DNA of 64,000 bases, taken from NCBI GenBank assembly GCA_030525285.1, contig JAUNFA010000002.1, positions 62,001 through 126,000 on the forward strand. The letters run 5' to 3'. The stretch is from Bacillota bacterium (lineage in GTDB: Bacteria > Bacillota > Clostridia > Peptostreptococcales > Anaerovoracaceae). Position 1 is the stretch's first letter. The number at the start of each line of letters is the position of its first letter. A model generated the notes under the pieces. That model did not search any database. It saw nothing but the letters and a program-made list of their open reading frames with translations, and was not told the origin of the DNA. Positions 51,985 through 61,137 of this stretch are shown here, piece after piece. A program made the position numbers and the translations under genes.

Positions 51985-52902
51985 ATGTTAACAACCAGAG
52001 AACTTCAGGATGAGATAATCCGATTAAAAAAAGAGAAAGATGTGTGCATTCTCGTTCATGCATATCAGAGTCATGACATTTGGGAAGTAGCTGATTATGT
52101 GGGAGATTCATATGGCCTGAGCGTTAAGGCTGCAGAGTCAACTGCAAGCACAGTAATTATGTGCGGAGTCAGATTCATGGCTGAAACGGTCAAGATACTC
52201 TCACCTGACAAGAAGGTGATACTTTCAAACTCACAGGCAGAATGTCCCATGGCGGACCAGATGGATGCGGAGATGATTTCCCAGATGAAAGTGAAACTGC
52301 CGGATTACGCGGTAGCTTGCTATATTAACACATCTTCAGAACTTAAGACAGTATGCGATGCATGTGTTACATCTTCATCAGCCGTTAAGATTATCAAGAA
52401 TATGGATGCCAAGAATATTATTTTCGTACCGGATTGTAATCTGGGAGAATGGGTGGCAAACCAGGTGCCTGAGAAGAACATTAAGCTGGTTAATGGCGGA
52501 TGTCCTACACACGTGAGACTTTCACCAAAGGATGTAGAAGCGGTTAAAGCCCTTCACCCTAATGCTAAGGTGGCAGTTCACCCTGAATGCAGACCTGAGG
52601 TTGCAGCGCTGGCTGATTATGTGGGAAGCACAACAGGAATTATGGATTACTGCAGGAATTCAGAAGATAAGGAATTCATCATAGGCACAGAAAACAGCAT
52701 AGTACAGCATTTGCAGTTCGAATGTACCGACAAGAACTTCTATCCGGTATCAAGAGACTGTGTATGCCACAATATGAAGCTGACAACGTTGCCTGACGTT
52801 TACCAGTGTCTGCTGGGTACAGGTGGAGAAGTAATTGACCTAGATGATGACACGAGAATCAAGGCCAAGGCATGCATTGACACAATGCTTTCTCTGGGTT
52901 AA
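51985..52902 (+). CDS. nadA: Quinolinate synthase
   Basis: NadA condenses iminoaspartate with dihydroxyacetone phosphate to quinolinate using a [4Fe-4S] cluster. The 305-residue protein contains VHAYQSHDIWEVADYVGDS and the three expected cluster cysteines in MCGVRFMAET, CVTSSSAV and the CVCHNM segment near residue 260, plus VHPECRPEV. CAGGAG precedes the ATG. It is divergent from nadB-nadC-niaR, so the complete de novo pathway is in one place. Confidence 0.95.
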   Translation: MLTTRELQDEIIRLKKEKDVCILVHAYQSHDIWEVADYVGDSYGLSVKAAESTASTVIMCGVRFMAETVKILSPDKKVILSNSQAECPMADQMDAEMISQMKVKLPDYAVACYINTSSELKTVCDACVTSSSAVKIIKNMDAKNIIFVPDCNLGEWVANQVPEKNIKLVNGGCPTHVRLSPKDVEAVKALHPNAKVAVHPECRPEVAALADYVGSTTGIMDYCRNSEDKEFIIGTENSIVQHLQFECTDKNFYPVSRDCVCHNMKLTTLPDVYQCLLGTGGEVIDLDDDTRIKAKACIDTMLSLG

Positions 52903-52936
52903 TGCCGCTCAGAACACTTTTGGTTACAAATATTCA

Positions 52937-52975
52937 TACAGCAGCCGTTTATTGACCGGTTGCTGTATTTTTTTG
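52937..52975 (+). terminator. Rho-independent terminator after nadA
   Basis: ATACAGCAGCCG / CGGTTGCTGTAT is a 12-bp stem with one G-T pair and a short loop, followed by TTTTTTT. It is a strong terminator. Confidence 0.92.
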
Positions 52976-52994
52976 ATGGAAAATATATCCGGTA

Positions 52995-53003
52995 TGTTAT
53001 AAT
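52995..53003 (+). promoter_or_regulatory. Extended -10 promoter for the 53047 gene and sortase
   Basis: TGTTATAAT is an extended -10 element about 44 nt upstream of the ATG. A TTGATG sequence lies 19 nt before it. Confidence 0.6.
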
Positions 53004-53046
53004 CTAGGAAACGCGCGATAGAAGTGCGAAAGACGGAGGAAAACAA

Positions 53047-54219
53047 ATGACAATTGCAGTTTTAATACTTATAGCAGTTTTATGCGCTATGGTCGCACTG
53101 ATTGTAGTAATCGGCAGACTTATCAGAACAGACGATTATGCGGATGAAGACGTTATTGCCACTTACTCAGATGACAGAGGGATGGCTCCGGCCAGAATAG
53201 TCAGAGCCGGTGAAAATTTTTTCATGGTGTATGAAGATATGAACGGGGGCAGATACGGCATTGGCATGGGTACAAGACTTGATGATCTGGACCTGATTTA
53301 CAACGCTGACAATGGTAAAGTTATCGATATTATCGGCAAGGACAATTATGTGCTCTGGTCTCATCTTGATGGGGCGGGAGTAACGACCATGGTGTACTAT
53401 ATCAATACCGGTGAAACGGAAAAAGTATGCGAGAATCAGGATGCTGATAAGGTATCAGGATGCGTGGGAGTGTATGGATACTGTGCATATTTTGAAAAAA
53501 TTTCTCGCGAATCGGAGCGGGTGGATATTGTGGAATACAATCTTGAAACCGGCACCGAAAGGATTATAGAATCCGTGGCTATTGTTGATGGTGTATCAAA
53601 ACCTGTTGAAGCTATTAAAGTTTATCACAATATAATGAACCTTGTAGAGCAGGAGTCGGCAGGTGAAATCAGACTTACAGCAATAGACCTCAATACACTG
53701 GTTAAATCAGATGTTAAGCTTGGTGTGACCGGAATTTCCGGAGGCAACGGTAAGCTGACAGTAGATAAAGTTGTAGACATTGCGCCTAACCTGCATAGAA
53801 TGACATACATAATTCATGCAATAGAGAAGGGCAAAGGTGTCATCTACGAGGTGGGCGACAAGAAGAATCTTAAGTGTGCTATGGTTGACGGCAGAGAAGT
53901 CAAAGGAAGTCTGGGAAGTGAGTTTGGCGTCATATACTGGATTGAAGAAGTCGGTGATGGGGGTTTTACCGATAGAGAGCTTCATGGGTACAACAGCAGG
54001 GCAAGGCAGCACATTATCAAAATCAATGGTGTATCCAGCTATGTAATGGATGAAAATGACATGTACTATTTCCATGAGCACAAGGAGACAGGGGAGTTGG
54101 CGCTTTGCAGAAGAGGCGTGGCAGGTAACATCAAAACCATTGATATGGCTGAGGCAAAGGCAGAGTACAAGGAGCGAAAGCGAAACAAAGCAAAGTTGAA
54201 GTCAAAGGGGAAGGAATAG
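53047..54219 (+). CDS. Hypothetical membrane-anchored protein, beta-propeller-like
   Basis: I do not recognise the family. The 390-residue protein has an N-terminal membrane helix (about 3-24), then an exported, strand-rich region with repeated patterns of YxxNxxxG and aromatic strands (for example YYINTGETEKV, VEYNLETGTERII and ELALCRRGVAGNIKTI), which suggests a beta-propeller. The C-terminus is a short charged tail (EYKERKRNKAKLKSKGKE). AGGAGGAAAAC lies before the ATG. It lies 7 nt upstream of a class B sortase and is probably its operon partner, though it has no sorting signal. Confidence 0.72.
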   Translation: MTIAVLILIAVLCAMVALIVVIGRLIRTDDYADEDVIATYSDDRGMAPARIVRAGENFFMVYEDMNGGRYGIGMGTRLDDLDLIYNADNGKVIDIIGKDNYVLWSHLDGAGVTTMVYYINTGETEKVCENQDADKVSGCVGVYGYCAYFEKISRESERVDIVEYNLETGTERIIESVAIVDGVSKPVEAIKVYHNIMNLVEQESAGEIRLTAIDLNTLVKSDVKLGVTGISGGNGKLTVDKVVDIAPNLHRMTYIIHAIEKGKGVIYEVGDKKNLKCAMVDGREVKGSLGSEFGVIYWIEEVGDGGFTDRELHGYNSRARQHIIKINGVSSYVMDENDMYYFHEHKETGELALCRRGVAGNIKTIDMAEAKAEYKERKRNKAKLKSKGKE

Positions 54220-54226
54220 GGTGTAA

Positions 54227-54973
54227 ATGGGATTAGTGCGAAAGATAATCTTTGTAGTATGTCTTATCGTATTCGTCGGTTCTGCGGCGATTCTGGCAGA
54301 GTACTATTATTCAGGGTACAAAGAAATGAACTCTCTGTTGGATTTGAAGAAGATGGGAGCACTCGAGGATTTTGAGACAGATAGGGGAACCATATCAGGT
54401 AAATATGTACCGATTTGGAAGAAGAATAACGACCTGATCGGATGGATTAAAATAGAGGGAACACATATTGATTTTCCTGTTATGCAGACTCCTGAAAAGC
54501 CGGAATATTATCTTAGAAGGGACTTTAACAGGGGGCATTCAACAGGGGGAGTGCCATTTCTTGATGCGTCAAGCGATATATTTCTGCCAACATCAAACTT
54601 CATGATTTACGGGCACAATATGAAGAACGGCAGCATGTTTCATGATCTGTTGAAGTACAAGGATGAGGATTTTTATAGGGAGCACGAGAGTATAAGCTTT
54701 GACACCATATACAAAGGCGGTCAGGGTACGTACAAAGTAGTGGCCGCAGGCTATTCGAAGGTATACAGCAGAGGCTCTGATGAGTTCAAATACTATGAGT
54801 ATGCAGGCATGACGGAGAAGACAGATTACGAAAAGTTCGTGAGAGGGATCAAAGCCTTAAGTTGTTATGATACTGGAGTTATCCCTGAGTATGGCGAACA
54901 GTTGATTACACTTAGTACCTGTACTAATGACGGTAAAGACGGTAGATTTTTTGTTGCAGCAGTAAAGCAGTAA
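54227..54973 (+). CDS. srtB: Class B sortase
   Basis: This is a transpeptidase that anchors NPQTN/NPKTG-like or related sorted proteins to the wall, or builds pili. The 248-residue protein has an N-terminal membrane anchor (about 6-24), the class B pattern WIKIEGTHIDFPVMQTP with YYLRRDFNRGHSTGGVPFLD, catalytic His130 in MIYGHNMKNGSMF, Cys232 in LITLSTCT, and Arg240 in GKDGRFFVAA. Family and active site are clear. No gene for a sorted substrate was recognised nearby, so its client is unknown. Confidence 0.93.
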   Translation: MGLVRKIIFVVCLIVFVGSAAILAEYYYSGYKEMNSLLDLKKMGALEDFETDRGTISGKYVPIWKKNNDLIGWIKIEGTHIDFPVMQTPEKPEYYLRRDFNRGHSTGGVPFLDASSDIFLPTSNFMIYGHNMKNGSMFHDLLKYKDEDFYREHESISFDTIYKGGQGTYKVVAAGYSKVYSRGSDEFKYYEYAGMTEKTDYEKFVRGIKALSCYDTGVIPEYGEQLITLSTCTNDGKDGRFFVAAVKQ

Positions 54974-55012
54974 AAATTATGCGTTAATCCAACAATTTCA
55001 TATGATAAAGCA

Positions 55013-55041
55013 AAAATTCCGCAGTGGCGGAATTTTTGCTT
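55013..55041. terminator. Terminator after srtB
   Basis: AAAAATTCCGC / GCGGAATTTTT is a perfect 11-bp stem with a loop of 4-5 nt, followed by GCTTTGG. The U-side is within the stem, and it could work in both directions. Confidence 0.8.
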
Positions 55042-55071
55042 TGGTGAATAATATTCAGCATTTGCTTTTGA

Positions 55072-55659
55072 CTATTTGAGTTTGGCTCCATCAGCAAATG
55101 CCTTGCCTACTACAGCACCGATAACATTGTAGTTGTGGTTCATGCCATCGTAGGTAATAGGCTGGAGTTTGCCGAGATCTATTGCGCCGTCGGTAAGAAC
55201 GCTTTCGTCAGCTGATACATTGACGATGTTGCCAATCATCAGGTGAGTGTCGGCATCATAGCTTAAAAGTTCACATTCGATAGCGGCAGGGTACTGATCA
55301 ACCAGCGGAGCGTCAACGTATTCACTCTTTGTTGCAGTGAATCCTGCGCGTGCGAATTTGTCAGGGACTTCATTTGCGGATACGATTCCTACATAATCTG
55401 ATTCCACTACAGTTGAAGCGGTAGCAAAGCTCACTGTGAAAGCCTTTCTTTCGAGAATGTTCTTTACTGTTTTGTGACCTGGACTAAGGCACATTGAAAT
55501 CTGGTTGGCCCCTGATACGCCGCCCCATGCGGCATTCATAATATCAGGAGTACCGTTTTCGTCATATGCTGCCACCATGAGAACTGGTTCAGGTGTAATG
55601 AATGAATTAGGTCCGAAGTTTTTCCTTGCCATTATGTTGTCGTGGGCAGTTACCTGCAC
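55072..55659 (-). CDS. Flavin reductase domain protein
   Basis: This is a flavoprotein of the flavin reductase-like domain family, related to FlaRed and styrene-monooxygenase-type reductases, which bind FMN. The 195-residue protein contains ARKNFGPNSFITPEPVLMVA, NAAWGGVSGANQISMCLSPG (the FMN-binding loop) and CELLSYDADTHLMIGNIVNV. The start is a choice: a GTG at 55659 has AAAGGAG 4 nt upstream, whereas the ATG at 55632 gives the family-typical MARKNFG start but no ribosome site. It is convergent with the srtB unit. Confidence 0.86.
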   Translation of the reverse strand: MQVTAHDNIMARKNFGPNSFITPEPVLMVAAYDENGTPDIMNAAWGGVSGANQISMCLSPGHKTVKNILERKAFTVSFATASTVVESDYVGIVSANEVPDKFARAGFTATKSEYVDAPLVDQYPAAIECELLSYDADTHLMIGNIVNVSADESVLTDGAIDLGKLQPITYDGMNHNYNVIGAVVGKAFADGAKLK

Positions 55660-55787
55660 CACACTCCTTTCTGTAAAATATGTACATATATTATATATCA
55701 AATCTGGTAAATTGAACATATTAATGCAAAAGATGGCGCTTAAGGTGTATAATTACTGCATGCCAAAATATAAGGGAGAAAAAATTA

Positions 55788-58703
55788 ATGGAATTAGGAA
55801 AAGAAGAAATCTTACATGGATTTAGAGTAGACAGAACTGTGCCAGTAAAGGAAATCGGAGCACAGCTTGTGGAGATGACTCACGAACAGACGAAACTTAA
55901 GCTGGTGTGGCTCAATCGAGAAGAAGAAAACAAAACATTTGCAATAACCTTCGAGACGTTGCCGTGGAATGATACCGGCGTATTTCATATACTTGAACAT
56001 TCGGTGCTTTGCGGTTCAGATAGATACCCTGTTAAGGAGCCATTCATTGAACTTCTCAAAAATTCAATGAACACTTTCCTTAATGCGATGACTTTCCCGG
56101 ACAAGACGATGTATCCCGTATCAAGCCAGAACAATCAGGATTTTATCAATCTGATGAGGGTGTACCTTGACGCTGTATTCCATCCGGCAATTTATAGCAA
56201 GCCTGAAATATTCATGCAGGAAGGGTGGCATTACGAAAAGGATGAGAAGGGAACAATATCTTACAAAGGTGTTGTTTTTAACGAAATGAAGGGTGCCATG
56301 GCAGATGCGGGAGAGATAATGGAAGCCGCTTTGAACAGAGCTATGCTGCCTGATACACCTTATGCGTATAATTCCGGAGGAGATCCGGAGGCAATACCTG
56401 ATTTGACATACGAACAGTTCATAGATGCACATAGGAAGTTTTACTCACCATCAAACGGAATCATATTTCTTGATGGGAGCATTGACCTTGATCAAGTGCT
56501 TGGAATTATCAATGATGAATTTCTCGCAAACCTGCCGGAGGGTAAACGTGTAGCGCAACCTGCTGTGCAGGCACCGGTTGATGGAGGCCTTCAAACAATA
56601 CAGTATGAAATCGGACCTGAGGAACCTGCTAATCAGAGAATGAGGATGGCATGGGGCAGGGGCTTGTGCATGTATGACCAAAGAGAAAAACTCCTTGCAA
56701 TGGATATTCTGTGCGAAGTGCTTGCAGGCAGCAATGAGGCGTATCTCAACAAACTGATTCTCCAGAACAATCTGGCTGAGGACGTTGTTTTGAGAGTATA
56801 TGAGGGTATTGCGCAGCCATGGTTGAAAATGGAGGTAAGAAACTACAACAAGAAGGATTCAGATGAAATAGAGCAGATAATCTTCGGTGAACTCAGACGT
56901 CTTGCGGCGGAGGGCATAGACAGAGACAGACTGGAAGCCGTTATGGCAAACAGTGAATTTCTCATGGAGGAGCACGATTTTGGAACGTATCCACAGGGAC
57001 TGTTTTTCGGATTCATGGTAATGGACAGCATGCTATATGGTGGTGCTCCCGAGATGTATCTGGAGAAGGGTAGTCTGTACGATGATCTTAGAAATAAAAT
57101 TGATGAAGGCTATTTTGAGGAGCTCATAAGAGAAATTCTTCTTGAAAATGACCATAAATGCAAGATAATACTGGAACCGTCGGTTACTTTGGGTGAAGAA
57201 CGAAGGAAGAGAGAAGCTTTGCGAATAGAGGAAGCTTCAGGCAAATGGTCACAGGACGATGAAGAACGCATTCAGGACATGCAGGACAGGCTCGAAGCAT
57301 GGCAAAACAGTGAAGACAAACCGGAGGATCTGGAGAAGCTTCCACATCTTACTCTTGCGGATATGGATGAAAAGCCTGAGGATATTCCTGCAGAAATCAA
57401 GGACTTTGACGGGGTGAGGGTAATTCGTCACCCAATAGAGACCGGAGATATAAGATATGTGAGCATATACTTCGAAGTGGATAAATATGACAAGACGAGA
57501 CTGTCACAGCTTTCTTTCCTGGCGGAACTTCTGGGTTCGCTACATACGAAGAAATACAGTTCTCAGGAACTTATAGTATGTCAGCAGAAGTTGCTTGGCA
57601 GACTGGATTTTGACCTTCTCGTATTCGGTGCCAACAATAGCAAGACCGTTTCCAGTGTACAGTTCACAGTTACCTTCAGTGTGCTTGAATCCAAGGTGAC
57701 CGAGGCTGTTAAACTGATTACAGACATACTGTCGAATACGCAGTTTGACCAGGATTCAAGAATTCTTGATATTCTCAAACAGTGCAGGCAGGAACGACGT
57801 CAATCGTTCATAATGGGAGGCAATTCGGCTGCTAACAGACGCGTACTTGCCATGGCGGCCGATGCAGGTGCTGCTCAGGAAGCAATTACGGGCTTTGAAT
57901 ATTATCAGTGGCTGGAAGATAAACTTGACAATCAGAACTCCGATGGAATGGAAGGTATTATGTTAAGCTGCCTGAGAAGTGTTATAAATAAAGAAAAAAT
58001 GACTGTAAGTGTAACGGCCGGAAAAGATTATGATGAAACCGGACTTGTCCAGGCACTTGCTGATGGGGTCAAATCGGGAGCATGGGAATTTGACGATTAT
58101 GAAATCAAAGATGATGTTAAAGCTCATGGATTTAGAAAAGAAGGAATGGTTATTCCGGCTGACATTTCGTTTGCAGTAAGAGGAGGGGACCTTATAACGA
58201 ATTCTGGCAGATTTTCCGGCAAAATGCAGGTGGCTGCGAGGATTATCAGTCTGGCATATCTCTGGAACGTAATAAGAGTACAAGGAGGTGCTTACGGAGC
58301 AGGAATGTCAGTGCACCCGTCTGGAATGATAACGTGCTATTCATATAGAGACCCATCGGGAGCATCGAGTCTTCAGATATACCTTGAAGCGGCAGCATTT
58401 CTGCGCGAAATGGCATCGGACGATTTTGACCTGACGGGATTCATTATTGGAGCGGTTTCTGATGCATCGCCGCTAATGACTCCGAGACTTAAAGCACAGG
58501 TCGGTGATTCCTTCTATTTCAGAGGAGTAACCTACGAGCAAAGATGTCAGGTACGCAGAGAGCTTCTGAGTGTAACTCGTGAAGAACTGACCGTGCTTGC
58601 AGACAGCATTGAGGATGCTCTGAATCTGGGAGGGTTCTGTATTGTGGGCAGTGAAGAGCAGCTTGAATCTGCAGGGGATTTGGATTTAGTCATGAAGGTT
58701 TAA
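55788..58703 (+). CDS. M16C-family peptidase (presequence protease homologue)
   Basis: This is a large zinc metalloprotease of the PreP/falcilysin M16C type. The 971-residue protein has the inverted zinc motif HxxEH as HILEH (His67, Glu70, His71), and the distal Glu site is expected in FNEMKGAMADAGEIM. It contains four M16 repeats including the central coiled region (about 480-540), and late motifs QGGAYGAGMSVHPSG and GVTYEQRCQVRRELLSVT. It is probably cytoplasmic, since no signal peptide is present. GGGAG lies upstream of the ATG. It ends with a 4-nt overlap to the converging HIRAN-like gene. Confidence 0.9.
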   Translation: MELGKEEILHGFRVDRTVPVKEIGAQLVEMTHEQTKLKLVWLNREEENKTFAITFETLPWNDTGVFHILEHSVLCGSDRYPVKEPFIELLKNSMNTFLNAMTFPDKTMYPVSSQNNQDFINLMRVYLDAVFHPAIYSKPEIFMQEGWHYEKDEKGTISYKGVVFNEMKGAMADAGEIMEAALNRAMLPDTPYAYNSGGDPEAIPDLTYEQFIDAHRKFYSPSNGIIFLDGSIDLDQVLGIINDEFLANLPEGKRVAQPAVQAPVDGGLQTIQYEIGPEEPANQRMRMAWGRGLCMYDQREKLLAMDILCEVLAGSNEAYLNKLILQNNLAEDVVLRVYEGIAQPWLKMEVRNYNKKDSDEIEQIIFGELRRLAAEGIDRDRLEAVMANSEFLMEEHDFGTYPQGLFFGFMVMDSMLYGGAPEMYLEKGSLYDDLRNKIDEGYFEELIREILLENDHKCKIILEPSVTLGEERRKREALRIEEASGKWSQDDEERIQDMQDRLEAWQNSEDKPEDLEKLPHLTLADMDEKPEDIPAEIKDFDGVRVIRHPIETGDIRYVSIYFEVDKYDKTRLSQLSFLAELLGSLHTKKYSSQELIVCQQKLLGRLDFDLLVFGANNSKTVSSVQFTVTFSVLESKVTEAVKLITDILSNTQFDQDSRILDILKQCRQERRQSFIMGGNSAANRRVLAMAADAGAAQEAITGFEYYQWLEDKLDNQNSDGMEGIMLSCLRSVINKEKMTVSVTAGKDYDETGLVQALADGVKSGAWEFDDYEIKDDVKAHGFRKEGMVIPADISFAVRGGDLITNSGRFSGKMQVAARIISLAYLWNVIRVQGGAYGAGMSVHPSGMITCYSYRDPSGASSLQIYLEAAAFLREMASDDFDLTGFIIGAVSDASPLMTPRLKAQVGDSFYFRGVTYEQRCQVRRELLSVTREELTVLADSIEDALNLGGFCIVGSEEQLESAGDLDLVMKV

Positions 58704-58999
58704 ATTGCTTCGTTGACATAACAGATGACTCCCTGAGGAAGTACATAAAGGATGGTACCTGTTACGGTGTCGCTGATTTTGTCATACAGTCTGCCTGCAC
58801 TCATACTTTCTCCGAGAACGGTATAAGTGCTGTTTGCTACGTATCCGACAAGTCCGAGGCCATTCATTTCTACTTTTATGGCCTCTTTGTCATATTCGTT
58901 TTCGAGATCCTTGGTCAGAGTGACCTGCATTGACGGTTTCATGAATTCGCTTCCAAAATGATGGTTGGTGCCGGCAATTGTGAAATACTTCTTTTCCAT
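58700..58999 (-). CDS. Small HIRAN-domain-like protein
   Basis: This 99-residue protein consists almost wholly of a HIRAN-like fold: KYFTIAGTNHHFGSEFM at the start, VTLTKDLENEYDKEAIKVEM in the middle (pattern LxxxxxNxYDxxAIxV), and GLVGYVANSTYTVLGE. HIRAN domains recognise DNA ends or 3' ends and usually accompany helicase or nuclease domains, but some bacteria encode them alone. No partner enzyme is adjacent. GGAGG lies upstream of the start in the minus-strand leader. Confidence 0.75.
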   Translation of the reverse strand: MEKKYFTIAGTNHHFGSEFMKPSMQVTLTKDLENEYDKEAIKVEMNGLGLVGYVANSTYTVLGESMSAGRLYDKISDTVTGTILYVLPQGVICYVNEAI

Positions 59000-59127
59000 A
59001 TTGTAACCTCCACTCGTTTTGATGTATTTGATTTGGTTATGTTAACTTTTTTAATTAGCAACATCTGTTGATATATTAAATATTACTTCTATATGTGTCC
59101 CGAAAATTGGTCTTTGCATCCGAGTTG

Positions 59128-59216
59128 TTCGAAAAAGTTGATGTATATTTAGAATAAAGTTAATGGTAAAAGGCGTATGCGCATAGGTTTGCGGGTACGT
59201 CTTTTATATTGGTGTG
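59128..59216 (+). repeat. Left copy of an 89-bp exact direct repeat (relict gene 3' end plus terminator)
   Basis: It is identical over 89 bp to 61108-61196, exactly 1980 bp downstream. In the same frame as the intact gene, the left copy reads FEKVDVYLE and a stop, the C-terminus of the membrane-protein gene at 60559-61137. Upstream of it only about two more residues could align, so no gene body remains. The rest is the downstream hairpin terminator. Confidence 0.95.
59168..59205 (+). terminator. Hairpin terminator in the left repeat copy
   Basis: AAAAGGCGTA / TACGTCTTTT forms a 10-bp stem with one G-T pair, with an inner 4-bp stem CGCA / TGCG, followed by ATATT. It sits after a relict stop codon with no intact gene before it. 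Confidence 0.65.
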
Positions 59217-59393
59217 CCGCAAGTTGTTTGCCCAGTATGCAGCAACATTTGCATAAAATAAAGTAGTCAAATTTGACAGAACGATTTTTTGAAGCAAATA
59301 GTTTAGTGGCGAAAATGACTACAGAAAGTGGTTTGAATAACTGGAAGTTTCACATTTTTAATTATAGTATAGACATATACGGAGGTGAAATAC

Positions 59394-60572
59394 ATGGCAG
59401 AGAAGCATATGGCTTTAAAAAATAACGTTGACCACTATATGGAATTGAAGGGAATAAAGAATTACAGTCAGTTGCTGACTATGATTACACGTCACTTGAA
59501 TATTAAAGGACAGGATACATATGAATTTGTTCGAACTGAAAAATCCAACTTTTCGAAAATGTTAAAAGGAGAAAGACCTCTAAAGTATCAGTTTATTATC
59601 CCCTTAGAAAAGATATTCGGTGTTTCCTTAGCTAGAATGTTGGATGAAGAGTCATACAAACTGCCTGTAGAGAGGAATAATGTACCAGCGAACATAGGGT
59701 TTAGGTATTTAGCCTATTTGGATGACCCTGAAGCCTATAGAGGTGAGTTTAACACTCTGTTTTCTAAAAGTGTTGAACTGCTTCCCGAACAATTTGAAAG
59801 ACCTATATCGAGGGTAGATGAATTTGGGAAATCATTTATCGATTATGTGATAGAGTACAATTCGGTTAACTGTGTCAGATACCTTTATGATGAATATGGA
59901 ATGAATTATAAGGGAATTCTAAATAGGCTTGAATTCACAAAAGAGAAAAGTGTTATTATGGTGAATCCTACAAAACAAATTGAGTTTGCCCGTCTTGTTG
60001 CAAATATGAATGACACAGAACTGTTTAATGGTATTTTTGATTCGTATTACTTATTCTTTATGAAGGGTTATTACCTGGATGAAAGATGCATTTTTAATAA
60101 GGGTGATTATCTGGAAATCATCTTAGACAATGATAATTTGTTTGATTCGATATTTGAGATAAGGTCATATGAATTAAAGGCAAAAAGAGAGCCGAAAGGG
60201 GAAATGAAAGTTACTACGCACTACATCATTAATCCTATAATTAATAACTGCTTAAGGCATTCCTTGGAGCACTTGGATAAATATTACAATAGAGCGGTTG
60301 ATATATTGAAATTCGGAATTAAACATAATGAAAGACGTAAAAGTGAGGGAGACTATTATACCTTTGATGAGCTTGGTGGATTGGTGGAAAGCGATGTGAT
60401 TGAGATTGGTAACATTGACAATATTGTTGATGTCGCTGTTTTTGTAGACAGAGAAGTAGAAGTAAATGACGATAAGATAAATTCCTTAATCGAACGATTG
60501 CCAAAGTTTTTAAATCCCAATAAGGGAGGGATTCGACTGAAATGTGTTAGGTGGAAATATGAAGATTGTTAG
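59394..60572 (+). CDS. Orphan protein with HTH-like N-terminus (cassette gene 1)
   Basis: I do not recognise this 392-residue protein. The N-terminal ~85 residues resemble a Cro/CI-like helix-turn-helix region (helices around NYSQLLTMIT, SNFSKMLKGERPLKYQF and LEKIFGVSLARML). The remaining ~300 residues are alpha-helical with charged surfaces (for example YVIEYNSVNCVRYLYDEYGM) and carry no recognised motif. The ATG at 59394 has GGAGGTG 6 nt upstream; a GTG 9 nt earlier overlaps the site. The gene overlaps the following membrane-protein gene by 14 nt. Composition looks more A/T-rich than its neighbours. A regulator or sensor that controls the second gene is a reasonable guess and nothing more. 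Confidence 0.75.
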   Translation: MAEKHMALKNNVDHYMELKGIKNYSQLLTMITRHLNIKGQDTYEFVRTEKSNFSKMLKGERPLKYQFIIPLEKIFGVSLARMLDEESYKLPVERNNVPANIGFRYLAYLDDPEAYRGEFNTLFSKSVELLPEQFERPISRVDEFGKSFIDYVIEYNSVNCVRYLYDEYGMNYKGILNRLEFTKEKSVIMVNPTKQIEFARLVANMNDTELFNGIFDSYYLFFMKGYYLDERCIFNKGDYLEIILDNDNLFDSIFEIRSYELKAKREPKGEMKVTTHYIINPIINNCLRHSLEHLDKYYNRAVDILKFGIKHNERRKSEGDYYTFDELGGLVESDVIEIGNIDNIVDVAVFVDREVEVNDDKINSLIERLPKFLNPNKGGIRLKCVRWKYEDC

Positions 60573-61137
60573 TGAAGGAAAAAATAAGAATACAGGTATA
60601 ATAATAGCTATAATCGTTATTGCTGTGGTGGGAGCGGCAGTGTTGACGGTTGCCCTATTGCAAAAGGCAAAAGAGAATGAATATCGTTCGAATTTGGAGA
60701 GTATGGTGAATGCAATACTTGAAGGAGGATCAGAGGCGGAAACGACAGGAAATCTTATCTGCAATGTCTGGGACAATGCAATTTCTGAAAAACGAGACGA
60801 TGAAACAAATAAGTATACGATAAAAAATGGGAAATTTGTCGAGGATTTCAATGATGCCCTTACCAATTTGTTTGAAGATGAAAGTTACACCGAAAGTGTT
60901 TCTAAAATAAAGGAAAGCCGGTCAAATGTTAATGTGTTGATGAAGCAATTGAGGAATCCTCCAAAAGAATATGAAGCAGTATATACGGATTTAAAAGAAT
61001 TATATGAAAACTATTTAAAACTTACAAGCATGGTTATAAATCCGAGGGGTAGCTACAATGAGTTCTCAGAAGAACTCAATAAATACGATATGATGGTATT
61101 GGAGTCATTCGAAAAAGTTGATGTATATTTAGAATAA
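60559..61137 (+). CDS. Orphan single-pass membrane protein (cassette gene 2)
   Basis: The family is unknown. From the ATG at 60559 (AGGTGG upstream) it is 192 residues: a Lys-rich cytoplasmic N-terminus of 12 residues, a membrane helix at about 13-34 (GIIIAIIVIAVVGAAVLTVA), then about 155 extracellular residues predicted mostly helical, with one cysteine near ICNVWDNAIS and no lipobox. The C-terminal nine codons, the stop and the terminator recur as the left direct repeat 1980 bp upstream. It overlaps gene 1 by 14 nt and is therefore expressed with it. It could be the effector or receptor of the pair. Confidence 0.75.
   Translation: MKIVSEGKNKNTGIIIAIIVIAVVGAAVLTVALLQKAKENEYRSNLESMVNAILEGGSEAETTGNLICNVWDNAISEKRDDETNKYTIKNGKFVEDFNDALTNLFEDESYTESVSKIKESRSNVNVLMKQLRNPPKEYEAVYTDLKELYENYLKLTSMVINPRGSYNEFSEELNKYDMMVLESFEKVDVYLE

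Larger units (their letters stand above)
59000..59393. other. Intergenic region holding the left 89-bp direct repeat and a palindrome
   Basis: This non-coding stretch before the orphan cassette contains the left copy of an exact 89-bp direct repeat (59128-59216), which includes a relict gene end and a terminator, and the 12-bp palindrome GTCAAATTTGAC at 59266-59277. It ends with TATAGT at about 59363-59368 (a possible -10) before the ribosome site GGAGGTG (59381-59387). No gene was found in it. Confidence 0.75.
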
